A stretch of DNA of 64,000 nt, from NCBI GenBank assembly GCA_026913215.1, contig JAPTYK010000001.1:3906001-3970000 (forward strand). The letters run 5' to 3'. Position numbers and translations under genes: made by a program. Of this stretch, positions 1 through 10,782 are shown piece by piece. The notes beneath the pieces are model-generated. The model ran no database searches. It worked only from the letters and a program-made list of their open reading frames with translations, and had not been told where the DNA came from. The DNA comes from Streptomyces diastatochromogenes. GTDB taxonomy: Bacteria > Actinomycetota > Actinomycetes > Streptomycetales > Streptomycetaceae. How positions within the stretch are numbered: the first letter of the stretch is position 1; each line of letters starts with the position of its first letter.

Positions 1-55
1 GCCTACCGGCACCGCGATGCGAGCGGGGGACGAGCTGGTACCCACCGCCATCGCG

Positions 56-439
56 ATGCGGCCGGGGGACGAGCTCGCGCCGCTCAGCATCCCGATCACC
101 CGCACCCTGATCGTCGCCGGGGCCGTCGCCTCCCGCGACTACCAGGACGTGCACCACGACGCCGAGCTGGCCCGGGAGAAGGGCTCCCCGGACATCTTCA
201 TGAACATCCTCACGACCAACGGGCTCGTCGGCCGGTACGTCACCGACCGCTTCGGCCCCCGGGCCGTCCTGCGGAAGGTCGCCATCCGGCTCGGCGCCCC
301 CAACTACCCGGGGGACACCATGGTCCTGACCGGGACGGTCACGGACGTCGAAGGGGACACGGCGAGCGTCCGGGTCGTCGGCGCCAACGGGCTCGGACAC
401 CACGTCACCGGGACCGTCACCGTGGAGGTGACGCGATGA
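56..439 (+). CDS. MaoC-family (hotdog-fold) dehydratase
   Basis: A single-hotdog MaoC-like acyl-CoA hydratase of about 127 residues, expected to act on enoyl-CoA or related thioesters in the cytosol. The hydratase signature is visible near residues 25-35 (SRDYQDVHHD, with the catalytic Asp/His pair) and the rest matches the family to the end. An in-frame ATG also exists at 17; the 13 codons 17-55 are a near copy of those that follow (MRAGDEL versus MRPGDEL), so I prefer the ATG at 56. The stop overlaps the next start (ATGA at 436-439), so it is translationally coupled to the thiolase-like gene, the usual pairing for side-chain degradation modules. Confidence 0.85.
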   Translation: MRPGDELAPLSIPITRTLIVAGAVASRDYQDVHHDAELAREKGSPDIFMNILTTNGLVGRYVTDRFGPRAVLRKVAIRLGAPNYPGDTMVLTGTVTDVEGDTASVRVVGANGLGHHVTGTVTVEVTR

Positions 440-1601
440 GCCTCCGCGAAGCGGACGCGCTCGGCGGGCGGGCGGCCGTCGTCGGCATCGGGGCGACCGA
501 GTTCTCCAAGGACTCGGGCCGCAGCGAACTCTCCCTCGCCGTCGAGGCCGTGCGCGCGGCCCTCGACGACGCCGGGCTCGTCCCCGCCGACGTCGACGGC
601 CTGGTCACCTTCACCATGGACACCAACCCCGAGATCACCGTCGCCCAGGCGGCCGGCATCGGCGAGCTCTCGTTCTTCTCCCGCGTGCACTACGGCGGCG
701 GCGCCGCCTGCGCCACCGTGCAGCAGGCCGCGCTCGCCGTCGCCTCGGGGTCGCCGAGGTCGTCGTCTGCTACCGGGCCTTCAACGAGCGCTCCGGCCGC
801 CGCTTCGGCTCCGGCGTCCAGCAGCGCGAGCCCTCCGCCGAGGGCGCCGCGCTCGGCTGGCAGCTGCCCTTCGGGCTGCTCACCCCGGCCTCCTGGGTCG
901 CCATGGCCGCCCAGCGGTACCTGCACGCGTACGGGCTCACCCCGGACGCCTTCGGGCACGTGGCGGTGACGGACCGGAAGTACGCGGCCACCAACCCCGC
1001 CGCGTACTTCCACGGCAAGCCGATCACCCTCGCCGACCACGCCGCCTCGCGCTGGATCGCCGAGCCGCTCCGGCTCCTCGACTGCTGTCAGGAGACCGAC
1101 GGCGGCCAGGCGATCGTCGTCACCTCCGTCGAACGCGCCCGCGACCTGCCGCGCCCGCCCGCCGTGATCCTGGCGGCGGCCCAGGGCGCGGGGCGGAAGC
1201 AGGAGGCCATGACCAGCTTCTACCGGGACGGGCTGACCGGGCTGCCGGAGATGGGCGTCGTGGCCCGGCAGCTCTGGCGGACCTCCGGGCTCGCGCCCTC
1301 CGACATCGACGTGGGCATCGTCTACGACCACTTCACCCCGTTCGTCCTGATGCAGCTGGAGGAGTTCGGCTTCTGCGGGCCCGGGGAGGCGGCCGACTTC
1401 GTCGCGGCCGAAGCGCTCCCGCTGAACACCCACGGGGGGCAGCTCGGCGAGGCCTACCTCCACGGCATGAACGGCATCGCGGAGGCGGTACGGCAGATCC
1501 GCGGGACGTCGGTGAATCAGATACCCGGCGCGGCCCGGACCTTGGTCACGGCGGGCACGGGGGTTCCCACGTCCGGGTTGATCCTGGGCACGGACGGCTG
1601 A
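436..1601 (+). CDS. Thiolase-fold lipid-transfer protein (SCP-x type), one-base frameshift
   Basis: Thiolase-superfamily protein of about 388 residues of the kind annotated as lipid-transfer protein or acetyl-CoA acetyltransferase; such proteins partner MaoC/DUF35 hydratases in steroid or lipid side-chain catabolism. Visible are the GGGAACATV segment near residue 90 with the active-site-region Cys, and the C-terminal NTHGGQLGEAYLHGMNG block with the conserved His. The frame breaks at about 748: the four-G run at 747-750 needs a fifth G, after which the downstream frame reads on to the stop at 1599. I read this as a sequencing error. Exact substrate cannot be told. Confidence 0.85.
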
Positions 1602-1653
1602 GGCGACGGCCTGAGCGGTGGCCGGGAGGGGCGGGCGGTTCTTCACTCGCGCC

Positions 1654-3044
1654 ATGAGCACTCGCATGCCGCCCACCCCTGAAGCCGCCTCCACGCCTGA
1701 AGCCGCCTCCACGCCCGCTCCCGGTGCCGACCCCGCTCCCGCCTCCGCCCCCGGAGCCGTCTCCACGCCCGCTCCTGGTGCCGACCCCGCTCCCGTCTTC
1801 GCCCCGCGCCCGTCTCCGAAGCCACCTCCGCGCTCGTCCCGGCCCCGCCGGCCCACCGTCGGCGCCGTCCTCGGCGCCGTCCCGACCGCGCTCCGCGCCG
1901 CCTCCCGGGTGCGGACCGCGGTCGCGGCCGTGCTGATGGCACTGGCCGGGGCCGCCCTCCTGAACGCCCCGCCCCCGGTGGCGGCGAGAACGACCCTGAC
2001 GGCCACGGCGGCGCAGGACGCGTTGGCCGCACCTGGGGCACCCGGGCACCCGGGGCACCTGGAGCGCTCGGGGCACCTGGAGCGCCCGGTGCGCCCGGTG
2101 CGCCCGCCCCGGCCGGAGCGCCCGGCGCGCCCGCCCCGCCGGCTCGACCACGGCCGGCTCCCCGGGGCCCTTCGGGCCGCCCCGCCCGCCTCGCGCCCGT
2201 GACCTTCGAGGGGAAGGCCTTCGACACCTGCGAGGCGCCGTCCCTCACGGTGATGAGGGCCTGGCTGGGCTCGCCGTACGGGGCCGTCGGGATCTACTTC
2301 GGCGGGCGGGGGCGCGGCTGCCCCGTACAGAAGGAGCTGACCCCCGCCTGGGTGGCCTCCGCGCACGCCATGGGCTGGCGGCTGCTGCCGCTGTTCGTGG
2401 GCTCGCAGGCGCCGTGCGTGGACTCGCTCGCCAAGCGGAAGTACGCCATCGGCAGCGTCCCCACGACCCAGGGCACCCAGGAGGGGGCCGACGCGGTGCG
2501 GGCCGCGCGCGCCCTCGGGATCGACGCGAACAGCCCGCTCTACCTCGACGTCGAGGCCTACAAGCGGGGCGACACGGGCTGCGCCGCGACCACCCTCGCC
2601 TTCGTCCGCGCCTGGAACAAGGAGGTGAAGCGCCTCGGTTACGTGCCCGGCTTCTACAGCAGCGCCGACACCGGTGTGCGGGACATGGAGACGCAGCGGA
2701 AGGCGGGCACGAAGGACCTGCCGGACGTGATGTGGTTCGCGCGCTGGCGGGGGGTGCCGGCGTTGCTCACCGAGTCGGTGCTGCATCCGGACGCCTGGAC
2801 GCCGCACGCCCGGATCCACCAGTACGCGGGCAACGTCACCGAGACGTACGGCGGGCGCACCCTCGCGATCGACCGCAACGCGATCGACGCGCCGGTCGCC
2901 CGGGTCGCCGCCCCGCCCGGTCCGCCGCGCGCGTCCCCGTCCCCTGTCGTTCGTGGACTCCCGGCGCCCCTGAGAGCCCGTCCGGCGCCCCCGGGCGCCG
3001 GACGGCCCCGCCCGACCCCGAGGCCCGCCCCGCCCCGCCCCTGA
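1654..3044 (+). CDS. Secreted DUF1906 (glycoside-hydrolase-like) protein, one-base frameshift
   Basis: N-terminal Pro/Ala-rich segment, a hydrophobic signal or anchor (AAVLMALAGAALLNA, about residues 90-104), a long Ala-Pro-Gly linker, then a DUF1906 / Rv2525c-like TIM-barrel domain starting VTFEGKAFDTC. Acidic barrel residues are visible in PLYLDVEAYK and the terminal AIDRNAID. This family is secreted and thought to act on or bind cell-wall glycans; the activity is not established. The linker changes frame at about 2046, where a three-G run (2045-2047) should have four; upstream and downstream frames then join into one Ala-Pro-Gly linker. An internal GTG at 2199 is not needed as a start. The tail after residue 430 is low-complexity Pro/Arg. 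Confidence 0.75.
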
Positions 3045-3112
3045 GGACCCGCCCCGAGGACCCGACCCTGAGGACCCGCCCCCGAGGACCCGACCCTGAG
3101 GAGGGTGGACCC
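3036..3112 (+). repeat. Short tandem repeats 3' of the DUF1906 gene
   Basis: About five imperfect copies of a 14-17 base unit (core GAGGACCCG alternating with ACCCTGAGG). They begin inside the last codons of the DUF1906 gene and fill the intergenic gap. No coding or terminator function is evident. Confidence 0.7.
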
Positions 3113-3223
3113 GGTCTCCACCCAGAGGAGGTGGAGCCGTCCCCACCCCTACAACCTGAGGCGGACGGCGGGTCGGGACCTGGGGCCGATCCCCGGGGGG
3201 CCGTCCGCTCCTAGCGTGGAGTC

Positions 3224-3769
3224 ATGACTCCGCCACCCTCTGGCCCGGTCTGCGCCGGTGCCTCGCAGTACGCGACGTACCCGACCTTCACCTCGTACGT
3301 ACGGGCGCGCGGGCCCGTGCTCCTGCGCACCGCGCGCTCCCTCACCGCCAACCCCTCGGACGCGGAGGACCTCCTCCAGACCGCGCTCGCCAAGACGTTC
3401 ATGGCGTGGGAGCGCATCGAGGACCACCGGGCGCTGGACGGCTACGTCCGCCGCGCGCTGCTGAACACGCGCACCTCGCAGTGGCGCAAGCGCAAGGTCG
3501 ACGAGTTCGTCTGCGAGGAGCTGCCCGAGCCCGCCGGCCTCCCGGAGCCGGACCCGTCCGAGCGGCAGGTGCTGCACGACGCGATGTGGCGCGCGATCAT
3601 GAAGCTGCCGGAGCGGCAGCGCCAGATGGTGGTCCTGCGGTACTACGAGGACCTCAGCGAGGCCCAGACCGCCGAGGTGCTCGGGGTGTCGGTCGGGACG
3701 GTCAAGAGCGCGGTGTCCCGGGCGCTCGGCAAGCTCCGCGAGGACCCGGAGCTGACGCCCGTACGGTAG
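3224..3769 (+). CDS. ECF RNA polymerase sigma factor, SigE family
   Basis: A 181-residue ECF-type sigma factor. Region 2 runs from about residue 20 (FTSYVRARGPVLLRTARSLT) with the DAEDLLQTALAKTFMAW helix; region 4 lies at about 125-170 (LPERQRQMVVLRYYEDLSEAQTAEVLGVSVGTVKSAVSRAL), with the HTH clear. No anti-sigma gene lies beside it. The ATG at 3224 is preceded by a weak GTGGAG. Intact, unlike many neighbours. Its regulon cannot be inferred from the sequence. Confidence 0.92.
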   Translation: MTPPPSGPVCAGASQYATYPTFTSYVRARGPVLLRTARSLTANPSDAEDLLQTALAKTFMAWERIEDHRALDGYVRRALLNTRTSQWRKRKVDEFVCEELPEPAGLPEPDPSERQVLHDAMWRAIMKLPERQRQMVVLRYYEDLSEAQTAEVLGVSVGTVKSAVSRALGKLREDPELTPVR

Positions 3770-3906
3770 CCGCGGCGGCCCCCCGCAGGGTCCCGCCAGT
3801 AATCACTGGCAATTTGCTTACTCCCGGGTAGTGACATACCGAACGGTACGGGCGCAGAATCTCCACACCCTTTTCTGCCACGTAGCGCCCACCGGGAGGA
3901 CGCCCC

Positions 3907-5558
<1,652 letters not shown>

Positions 5559-5566
5559 TGCCCGGC

Positions 5567-5606
5567 ATCGGCACCAACCGGCCCGACAGGGCTAGTTGGT
5601 GCCGAT
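5567..5606. terminator. Bidirectional hairpin between acyl-CoA ligase and PAS protein
   Basis: Perfect 12-base arms (ATCGGCACCAAC at 5567-5578 and its complement at 5595-5606) around a 16-base loop, between two convergent genes and overlapping the last codons of the minus-strand gene. No U-tract; a stem of this kind is typical of actinobacterial terminators. Confidence 0.6.
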
Positions 5607-8600
5607 CTTCGCGAGCAGGTCGACGATCCGCGCCTGCACCTCGTCGCTGTTCGACCGCTCGGCGAGGAACAGGACCGTCTCGCCGGAGTCCAGCTTCGCC
5701 AGCTCCTCCTCGGTGAGCTCGGCCGAGGTGTAGACGACGAGCGGCGTGCGGTTCAGCTGCCCGTTCGCGCGCAGCCAGTCGATGATCCCGGCCCGGCGGC
5801 GGCGCACCTGCATCAGGTCCATCACCACCAGGTTCGGCCGGGTCTGGGTGGCCAGCATGACCGCCTCGGTGTCCGTCTCCGCCTGCGCGACCTGCATCCC
5901 GCGCCGCTCCAGGGTGGCCGCGAGCGCCTCCGCGATGGACTCGTTCTCCTCGATCAGCAGGACCCGGGACGGGTGCTGCTCGCTGTCGCGGGGCGCCAGC
6001 GCCTTGAGGAGCACGGCCGGATCGGCGCCGTACGCCTCCTCCCGGGTCGCCTGCCCGAGCCCGGCCGCGAGCAGCACCGGCACCTCGGCGGCGACGGCCG
6101 CCTGACGCAGCGACTGCAGGGCCGTACGGGTGATGGGGCCGGTCAGCGGGTCGACGAAGAGCGCGGCCGGGAAGGCGGCGATCTGCGCGTCGACCTCCTC
6201 GCGGGAGTGCACGATCACCGGCCGGTAGCCGCGGTCGCTCAGCGCCTGCTGGGTGGAGACGTCGGGCGCGGGCCAGACGAGCAGCCGGCGCGGGTTGTCG
6301 AGGGGCTCCGGCGGCAGCTCGTCGTCGACGGGACGCGGGGCGGGCCGGTTGGCGACCTCGACCGCGCCGCCGGGGCCGTCGAGCGGCTCGGGCCCCTCGG
6401 CGGAGCCCTCGGCGGGAGCTCCTATGGCGTACGCGCGGCCCTCGGCCGGGGTGTCGGTCGGCGAGGGCGCGGGCGCCGTCGGCAGCGGATGCGGCAGCGG
6501 GTGCGGCTTGGCCTCGGCTGCCGGGGCCGCCGGAACCGCCGGGGCCTCGGGGACCACCGGGGCCGGCGGGTCGACCTCGGGCGGGGTGGCGAGCCTGCGC
6601 CGCCGCCCCGAGCCGTTGGAGGCCGGGGCCGGAGCGGCCGCCGGGGCGGGCGGGACGAAGGGCACGCCCTGCCCGAGGGTACGGACGCTGAACGCCCGCC
6701 CCTGCGTCGAATCCGTCGACACGGTCATCGGCATCGGCAGCTCGGGCGGCAGCGGCACGGAACCGGTCTCGGGGAGTTCTGCGGCGAGGGCTGCGCCACG
6801 GCCTCCGGCTGCGGGACCGCGATGGCCCGGCGCCGCCCGGTCGGCTCGACGGCCACCGCGCCCTGCGGCTGTCCGTGGGGATGCGGCTGCGGCGGCGTGT
6901 GGTCGGCGCCCGGGACGCCCCGCACGGCCTCGTGCCGCCCCTCGTCCGAGACCGGCAGCGGACCGGCCACGGGAACGGCGGCGGGCGGCGCCGTCTCCTC
7001 GTCACGGTCGGCGTCGGCGGGCCCGAGCGCGAACGGCGTACGGGGCCCGGCCTCGGCCGCGGCGGCCCGCTCCTGCGCGGCGGCCAGCGCCCGCCGACGG
7101 CGCCCGCTCGGCTGCGCCTCTTCGGGCGCGGAGGCGACGGCGGGCAGCGCCCGCGCCAGGGCCGGAACCCCGGCCGGCTCGACGGCCACGCCCTGCGGCG
7201 GCACGGCCGCACCGAGCGCGGCACGCCCCTGCGCGCCCTCGGCCGCGGTCACCACGGCACCCTCGGCCGGTCGGCTCCGACGGCGCCCGGTGGGCTCCAC
7301 GGCCGTGTTCTGCTGCGCGGGGATCAGCTCGGCGGGACCCGCCTGCTCCCCGTACGGGCACGACGACGCCCGCCCGGCGCCTCCCCTCGGCCGCGACCGC
7401 GCTCTCCAGGAAGGCGTCGGTGGACCCGCGCCGGGCCCGCCTCCGCCCGCCGCCGGAGGTCTCGGCGGAGGGTCGGGGCCGTGCCCACCGCACCGGACGG
7501 CGCGTCGGCGCCGGTCCCGGAAGTCCCGGAAGCGGGCACGGGCCCGGAGACGGGCACGGGTCCGGATGCGGGTACGAGACCGGCGGGGGAACGGCGACGG
7601 GGCCGCCGGGAGCGGCACCGGACAGGCCTCCGCCTGCGGGAACGGCACCGAGTCCGGCGGGCAGGGCGCCCGGCCCGGCGTTCGGCCCGGCGTTCGAGCC
7701 GGCGTTCGAGCCGGGATTCGGTCCCGAGGTCTGAGCGCCGCCGGGGCCGGCGTCCGGTCCCGAGGCCTGTGCGGGCAGGGCGAGGGCCTCGCGTCCGCCC
7801 GTGGAGGGTCGTTCCTCGGCGGGGCCGGGGAGCGGGGACGGTGCCGCGCCCGCGCCGACCGGCACCTCGACGACGTACGCGCCGCCGCTCGTCCCCGGCA
7901 CCTCGTGGGTCTGCACGACACCGCCGTGGGCGGCCACGATCCCGCGGACGACGGGCCCGTGGACCGGGTCGCCTCCGGCGTACGGGCCGCGGACCTCGAT
8001 CCGTACGACGTCACCGCGCTGCGCGGCCGCCACGACGATCGTGGAGTCGCTCGCGGGGCGTTCGGCCTTGCTCTTGCCGGTCGCGTCGACGCCGGCGACG
8101 TCCGCGACGAGGTGGGCGAGCGCGGTCGTCAGCCGGGCGGCGTCGACCTCGGCCTCGATGGGCGGGGTGTGCACGGCGAACTGGGCGCGGCCGGGGCCGA
8201 TCAGCTCCACGGCGCTGTCGATGCCGCCGGTCACGATGGAGTCGAGGAGGACGACGGCCTTGTCGAGCTTCTCCTCGCCCGCGTCGAGCCGCTGGTAGCC
8301 GAGGACGTTGTCGACGAGGGAGGTCATCCGGGTGTACCCGGCGGCCAGGTGGTGCAGGACCTGGTTGGCCTCGGGCCACAGCTGCCCGGCGTCGTCGGCG
8401 GCGAGGGTGCCGAGCTGGGTGCGCAGCTCGTCCAGGGCCCGCGCAGCGACTCGGCGAGGACGGCGGTGAGCTGCTCGTGGCGGGCGGCGAGCGAGGCGTA
8501 CTTCTCGGCCTGCGCCTCGCGTTCCGCCGCGTGCCGCTCGGCCAGGTCGGCGAGCTCGGCGGCGTGCTTCTCGACGAGCTCCTCGTACGGCCTGCGGTCG

Positions 8601-9385
8601 GTGAAGGTCATGACGGCGCCGACGAGCTGGTCGCCGTCGCGCACCGGAGCGGTCGTCAGGTCGACCGGTACGCGGTCGCCCTTCTTCGCCCACAGGACCT
8701 GCCCGCGGACCCGGTGCTTGCGGCCCGACTTGAGGGTGTCGGCGAGGGGGGACTCCTCGTACGGGAAGGGCTCGCCGTCGGCGCGCTTGGCGAGGATCAG
8801 CGGGTGGAGCTCCTGGCCGCCGAGCTCGCCGGCGCGGTAGCCGAGGATCTGCGCGGCGGCGGGGTTCACGAGGACGACGCGGCCGTCGGTGTCGGTGCCG
8901 ACGACGCCCTCGGCGGCGGCGCGCAGGATCATCTCGGTCTGGCGCTGCGAGCGGGCGAGTTCGGCCTCGGTGTCGAGGGTGCCGGTGAGGTCCCGTACGA
9001 CGAGCATGAGGAGCTCGTCGCCGGTGTAGCCGCCGTACGAGTCGTAGGCCTCGCGGCCGTCCTCCAGGTTGGCGCTGGTCACCTCGACGGGGAACTCGCT
9101 GCCGTCGGTGCGGCGGGCGATCATCCGGGTCGGCTTGGTGCGGCCCCGCTCGTCGGCGCCCTCGGGGCGGCGCATGGAGCCGGGGATGAGGCGCGAGTCG
9201 AAGGTGGGCAGCAGGTCGAGCAGACCGCGGCCGACGAGAGCGGTGCCGGGCGTCTCGAACATGCCGAGGGCGATGGTGTTGGCGTTGACGACCGTGCCGT
9301 TGCAGTTGACGAGCACGAGGCCGTCGGGGAGGGCGTCGAGTATGGCTGCGAGGCGAGCAGCGCCTCGGGATGGCCTGCTGCTCAC
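5592..9385 (-). CDS. Giant PAS-PAS / degenerate histidine kinase / double receiver-like protein, several frameshifts
   Basis: One gene of about 1,265 residues read through five or more frame changes (about 8438, 7555, 7470, 7385, 6790). Order: two PAS domains (residues about 5-125 and 130-250), a coiled coil rich in AAELADLAERHAAEREA, a DHp-like helix LDELRTQLGTL where the usual phospho-His is Asp, a CA-like region lacking clear N and G1 boxes, a long Pro/Ala/Gly-rich linker with repeated VEPTGRRR, and two receiver-like domains at the C terminus (LFVDPLTGP; LLIEENES...VVMDLM). Residues needed for catalysis look eroded, so it may be a sensing scaffold rather than a kinase. Start GTG at 9385 has GGAGG ten bases upstream; an ATG at 9409 is possible. 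Confidence 0.8.
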
Positions 9386-9510
9386 GACGACGCTTCCTCC
9401 CAGACGCACTGCACGTGCTCGCCCTATCGGCCGGCCGGCCCCATCTTGCCCCTCGGGCCGCAGCCTGTCACTGAGGGGAGTCTAAGGAGCCTCCGGCCGT
9501 CATCCCTGCC

Positions 9511-9939
9511 TCATCCCCGAACAAAGGGAAGCAGTGGCTCCAGATTTTCCCAACGGTCGATCTCGCACCCATTTGCCCGGGAGAAGCGGGCGTCGACCTT
9601 GCGGCCCTGCCAGGTGCCGGTGACGTGGGCGAGGGCGGGACCGCCGTACACCTGGGTGCACATCTGGTCGGCGGGGACGGGCAGGAACGGGTCGCCGCCC
9701 TCCCCGGCCAGCTGCGTCAGCCGCTTGCAGGCGTTCTCGGCGGCCGGGTGGTTGCCCCGCACGCGGGTGCCGCAGGTCAGGTCGAAGACGCCGTCGGCCT
9801 CCGGATGGCCGCTCTTCTCGATGGCCACGGTCAGCGTGTCGTCGGGCGACGAGAACAGGTTCAGCGGCGGAAGCGGGCCGAGGCCGGCGGTCCCGACGGC
9901 GGCGGTGGCGAGGGACGCGAGGACGAGACTGCGCAGCAT
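9511..9939 (-). CDS. Subtilisin-inhibitor-like (SSI family) secreted protease inhibitor
   Basis: A 142-residue secreted Streptomyces subtilisin-inhibitor-like protein. The signal peptide is at residues 1-20 (MLRSLVLASLATAAVG), followed by the SSI fold with its two disulfides (LTCGTRVRGNHPAAENAC and the Cys in MCTQVYGGP pairing with GCEID). By alignment with SSI (Met-Cys-Pro-Met|Val-Tyr) the reactive bond here is Gln|Val, so P1 is Gln rather than the usual Met, Lys or Arg. Start ATG at 9939 follows GGAG by six bases; an upstream ATG at 9957 lacks a ribosome site. Acts extracellularly on subtilisin- or trypsin-like proteases; target unknown. Confidence 0.93.
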   Translation of the reverse strand: MLRSLVLASLATAAVGTAGLGPLPPLNLFSSPDDTLTVAIEKSGHPEADGVFDLTCGTRVRGNHPAAENACKRLTQLAGEGGDPFLPVPADQMCTQVYGGPALAHVTGTWQGRKVDARFSRANGCEIDRWENLEPLLPFVRG

Positions 9940-10163
9940 GCGGATCTCCAGAAGCACGGGAAGTACGACGGGCGCGGATGCACGACGCGCCCGCCCCCTC
10001 TAACGCTCCGGGCGCCGGGTCGTTGCGCAAGCGGGGTGCGCCGGGCGGGGGCGGGGCTTTGCCCTGGACCCCGGAGGACCGGTACGGTGAGAATCGATTG
10101 GTGACAGCCGGTTCGCCTGTGTCATCATCTGCACGCACCACTCGCGTATGCGCGCGGTGCGAA

Positions 10164-10253
10164 GGAGGCGTCGCCTAGTCCGGTCTATGGCGCCGCACTG
10201 CTAATGCGGTTTGGGTCTTAAAGCCCATCGAGGGTTCAAATCCTCCGCCTCCG
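10164..10253 (+). tRNA. tRNA-Ser(GCU), T-stem one base short
   Basis: Acceptor arms GGAGGCG / CGCCTCC, anticodon loop CTGCTAA (GCT), long serine variable arm, and TTCAAAT T-loop. CCA is not encoded. The T-stem reads GAGGG against CCTC: one C of an expected CCC (10242-10243) is missing, leaving an unpaired stem. The tRNA-Ser at 37.7 kb has the intact GAGGG/CCCTC stem, so I take this as the same homopolymer-contraction error seen in the proteins. Confidence 0.95.
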
Positions 10254-10259
10254 CCCTTA

Positions 10260-10292
10260 CCGAAGCCCCGGCCCCCAAGGCCGGGGCTTCGG
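10260..10292 (+). terminator. Terminator of tRNA-Ser(GCU)
   Basis: Perfect 14-base arms (CCGAAGCCCCGGCC and complement) with a five-base loop, seven bases after the tRNA 3' end. Confidence 0.85.
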
Positions 10293-10519
10293 CCGTTCCC
10301 GGCCCCTTCCGCGCGCTTCTTCCCCGACCTTCTTCGGCGCGACCTTCTCCCGCCCGCCCCTTCACGCGCTTCTTTCCCCCCGACGGGAAACCGATGTGAC
10401 CCCGGTCTCTTCCCCCGCCTTTTCACCCCCCGAACCCCCGGCACACCCCGCCCCAGCCACCTCACGCCCCACCCCCGCCTCGACGTTTCCGCAGGTCAGA
10501 AGGGGTGTGGGGAATGGAT

Positions 10520-10548
10520 TTCACATGACGGCGGGACTCATGTAATGT
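10520..10548 (+). promoter_or_regulatory. Vegetative-type promoter of tRNA-Arg
   Basis: TTCACA at 10520-10525 and TAATGT at 10543-10548 with 17-base spacing, about 64 bases before the mature tRNA. Close to the HrdB consensus, in an otherwise GC-rich stretch. Confidence 0.65.
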
Positions 10549-10611
10549 TCTTCCTGTCGCCGGGACAGCGGGCCGAAAGGGCCGGGAAACGGAGACAAGA
10601 ACTAAAAACAA

Positions 10612-10684
10612 GCACTCGTAGCTTAACGGATAGAGCATCTGACTACGGATCAGAAGGTTGCAGGTTCGAATCCTGCCGAGTGCA
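10612..10684 (+). tRNA. tRNA-Arg(ACG), reconstituted at attL
   Basis: Acceptor arms GCACTCG / CGAGTGC, anticodon loop CTACGGA (ACG), T-loop TTCGAAT; all stems pair. The part from the anticodon loop to the 3' end (from 10643) is duplicated exactly at 14020, so this gene was rebuilt by integration of a mobile element and its 3' half is element-derived. CCA is not encoded. Confidence 0.95.
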
Positions 10685-10700
10685 CACAGGTGAGAGGCCC
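10643..10700 (+). repeat. attL, 58-base direct repeat
   Basis: Runs from the anticodon loop of tRNA-Arg through its 3' end and the start of the following terminator; identical to 14020-14077. Confidence 0.95.
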
Positions 10701-10720
10701 CGGAGAGATCCGGGGCCTCT
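10693..10720 (+). terminator. Terminator of tRNA-Arg supplied by the element
   Basis: Arms AGAGGCCCCGGA / TCCGGGGCCTCT with loop GAGA. The hairpin at attR (14070-14097) has the same outer arms but a different top, so the element appears to bring a look-alike terminator for the tRNA it occupies. Confidence 0.85.
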
Positions 10721-10734
10721 TGCGTTGTGAGGGC

Positions 10735-10757
10735 GTACAGCAGCGAAGTACAGCAAC
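10735..10757 (+). repeat. Arm-type repeat near attL
   Basis: A 23-base segment beginning GTACAGCAGCG and ending GCAAC, matching 13915-13937 at 20 of 23 positions in the same orientation. It contains two GTACAGCA copies 13 bases apart. Position just inside the element suggests an integrase arm-binding site. Confidence 0.6.
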
Positions 10758-10782
10758 CGCTGCGACTGCTGGTGGGTGAGGC

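Larger units (their letters stand above)
10254..10611. other. Intergenic stretch between two tRNA genes
   Basis: Contains a strong terminator hairpin just after tRNA-Ser and the promoter of tRNA-Arg at its right end. The middle (about 10300-10490) is C/T-rich with no start-anchored reading frame of convincing codon usage; I see no gene in it. Confidence 0.7.

Noticed and set aside
690..3146. An 800-codon open frame on the minus strand
   Set aside because: It is the antisense of the thiolase-like and DUF1906 genes; Arg/Gly/Pro-rich, no domains, an artefact of high GC.
5973..10003. Two overlapping plus-strand open frames of about 950 and 1,040 codons
   Set aside because: Both mirror the minus-strand PAS protein and the SSI gene, with only low-complexity composition. 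The minus strand has PAS, receiver and SSI domains.
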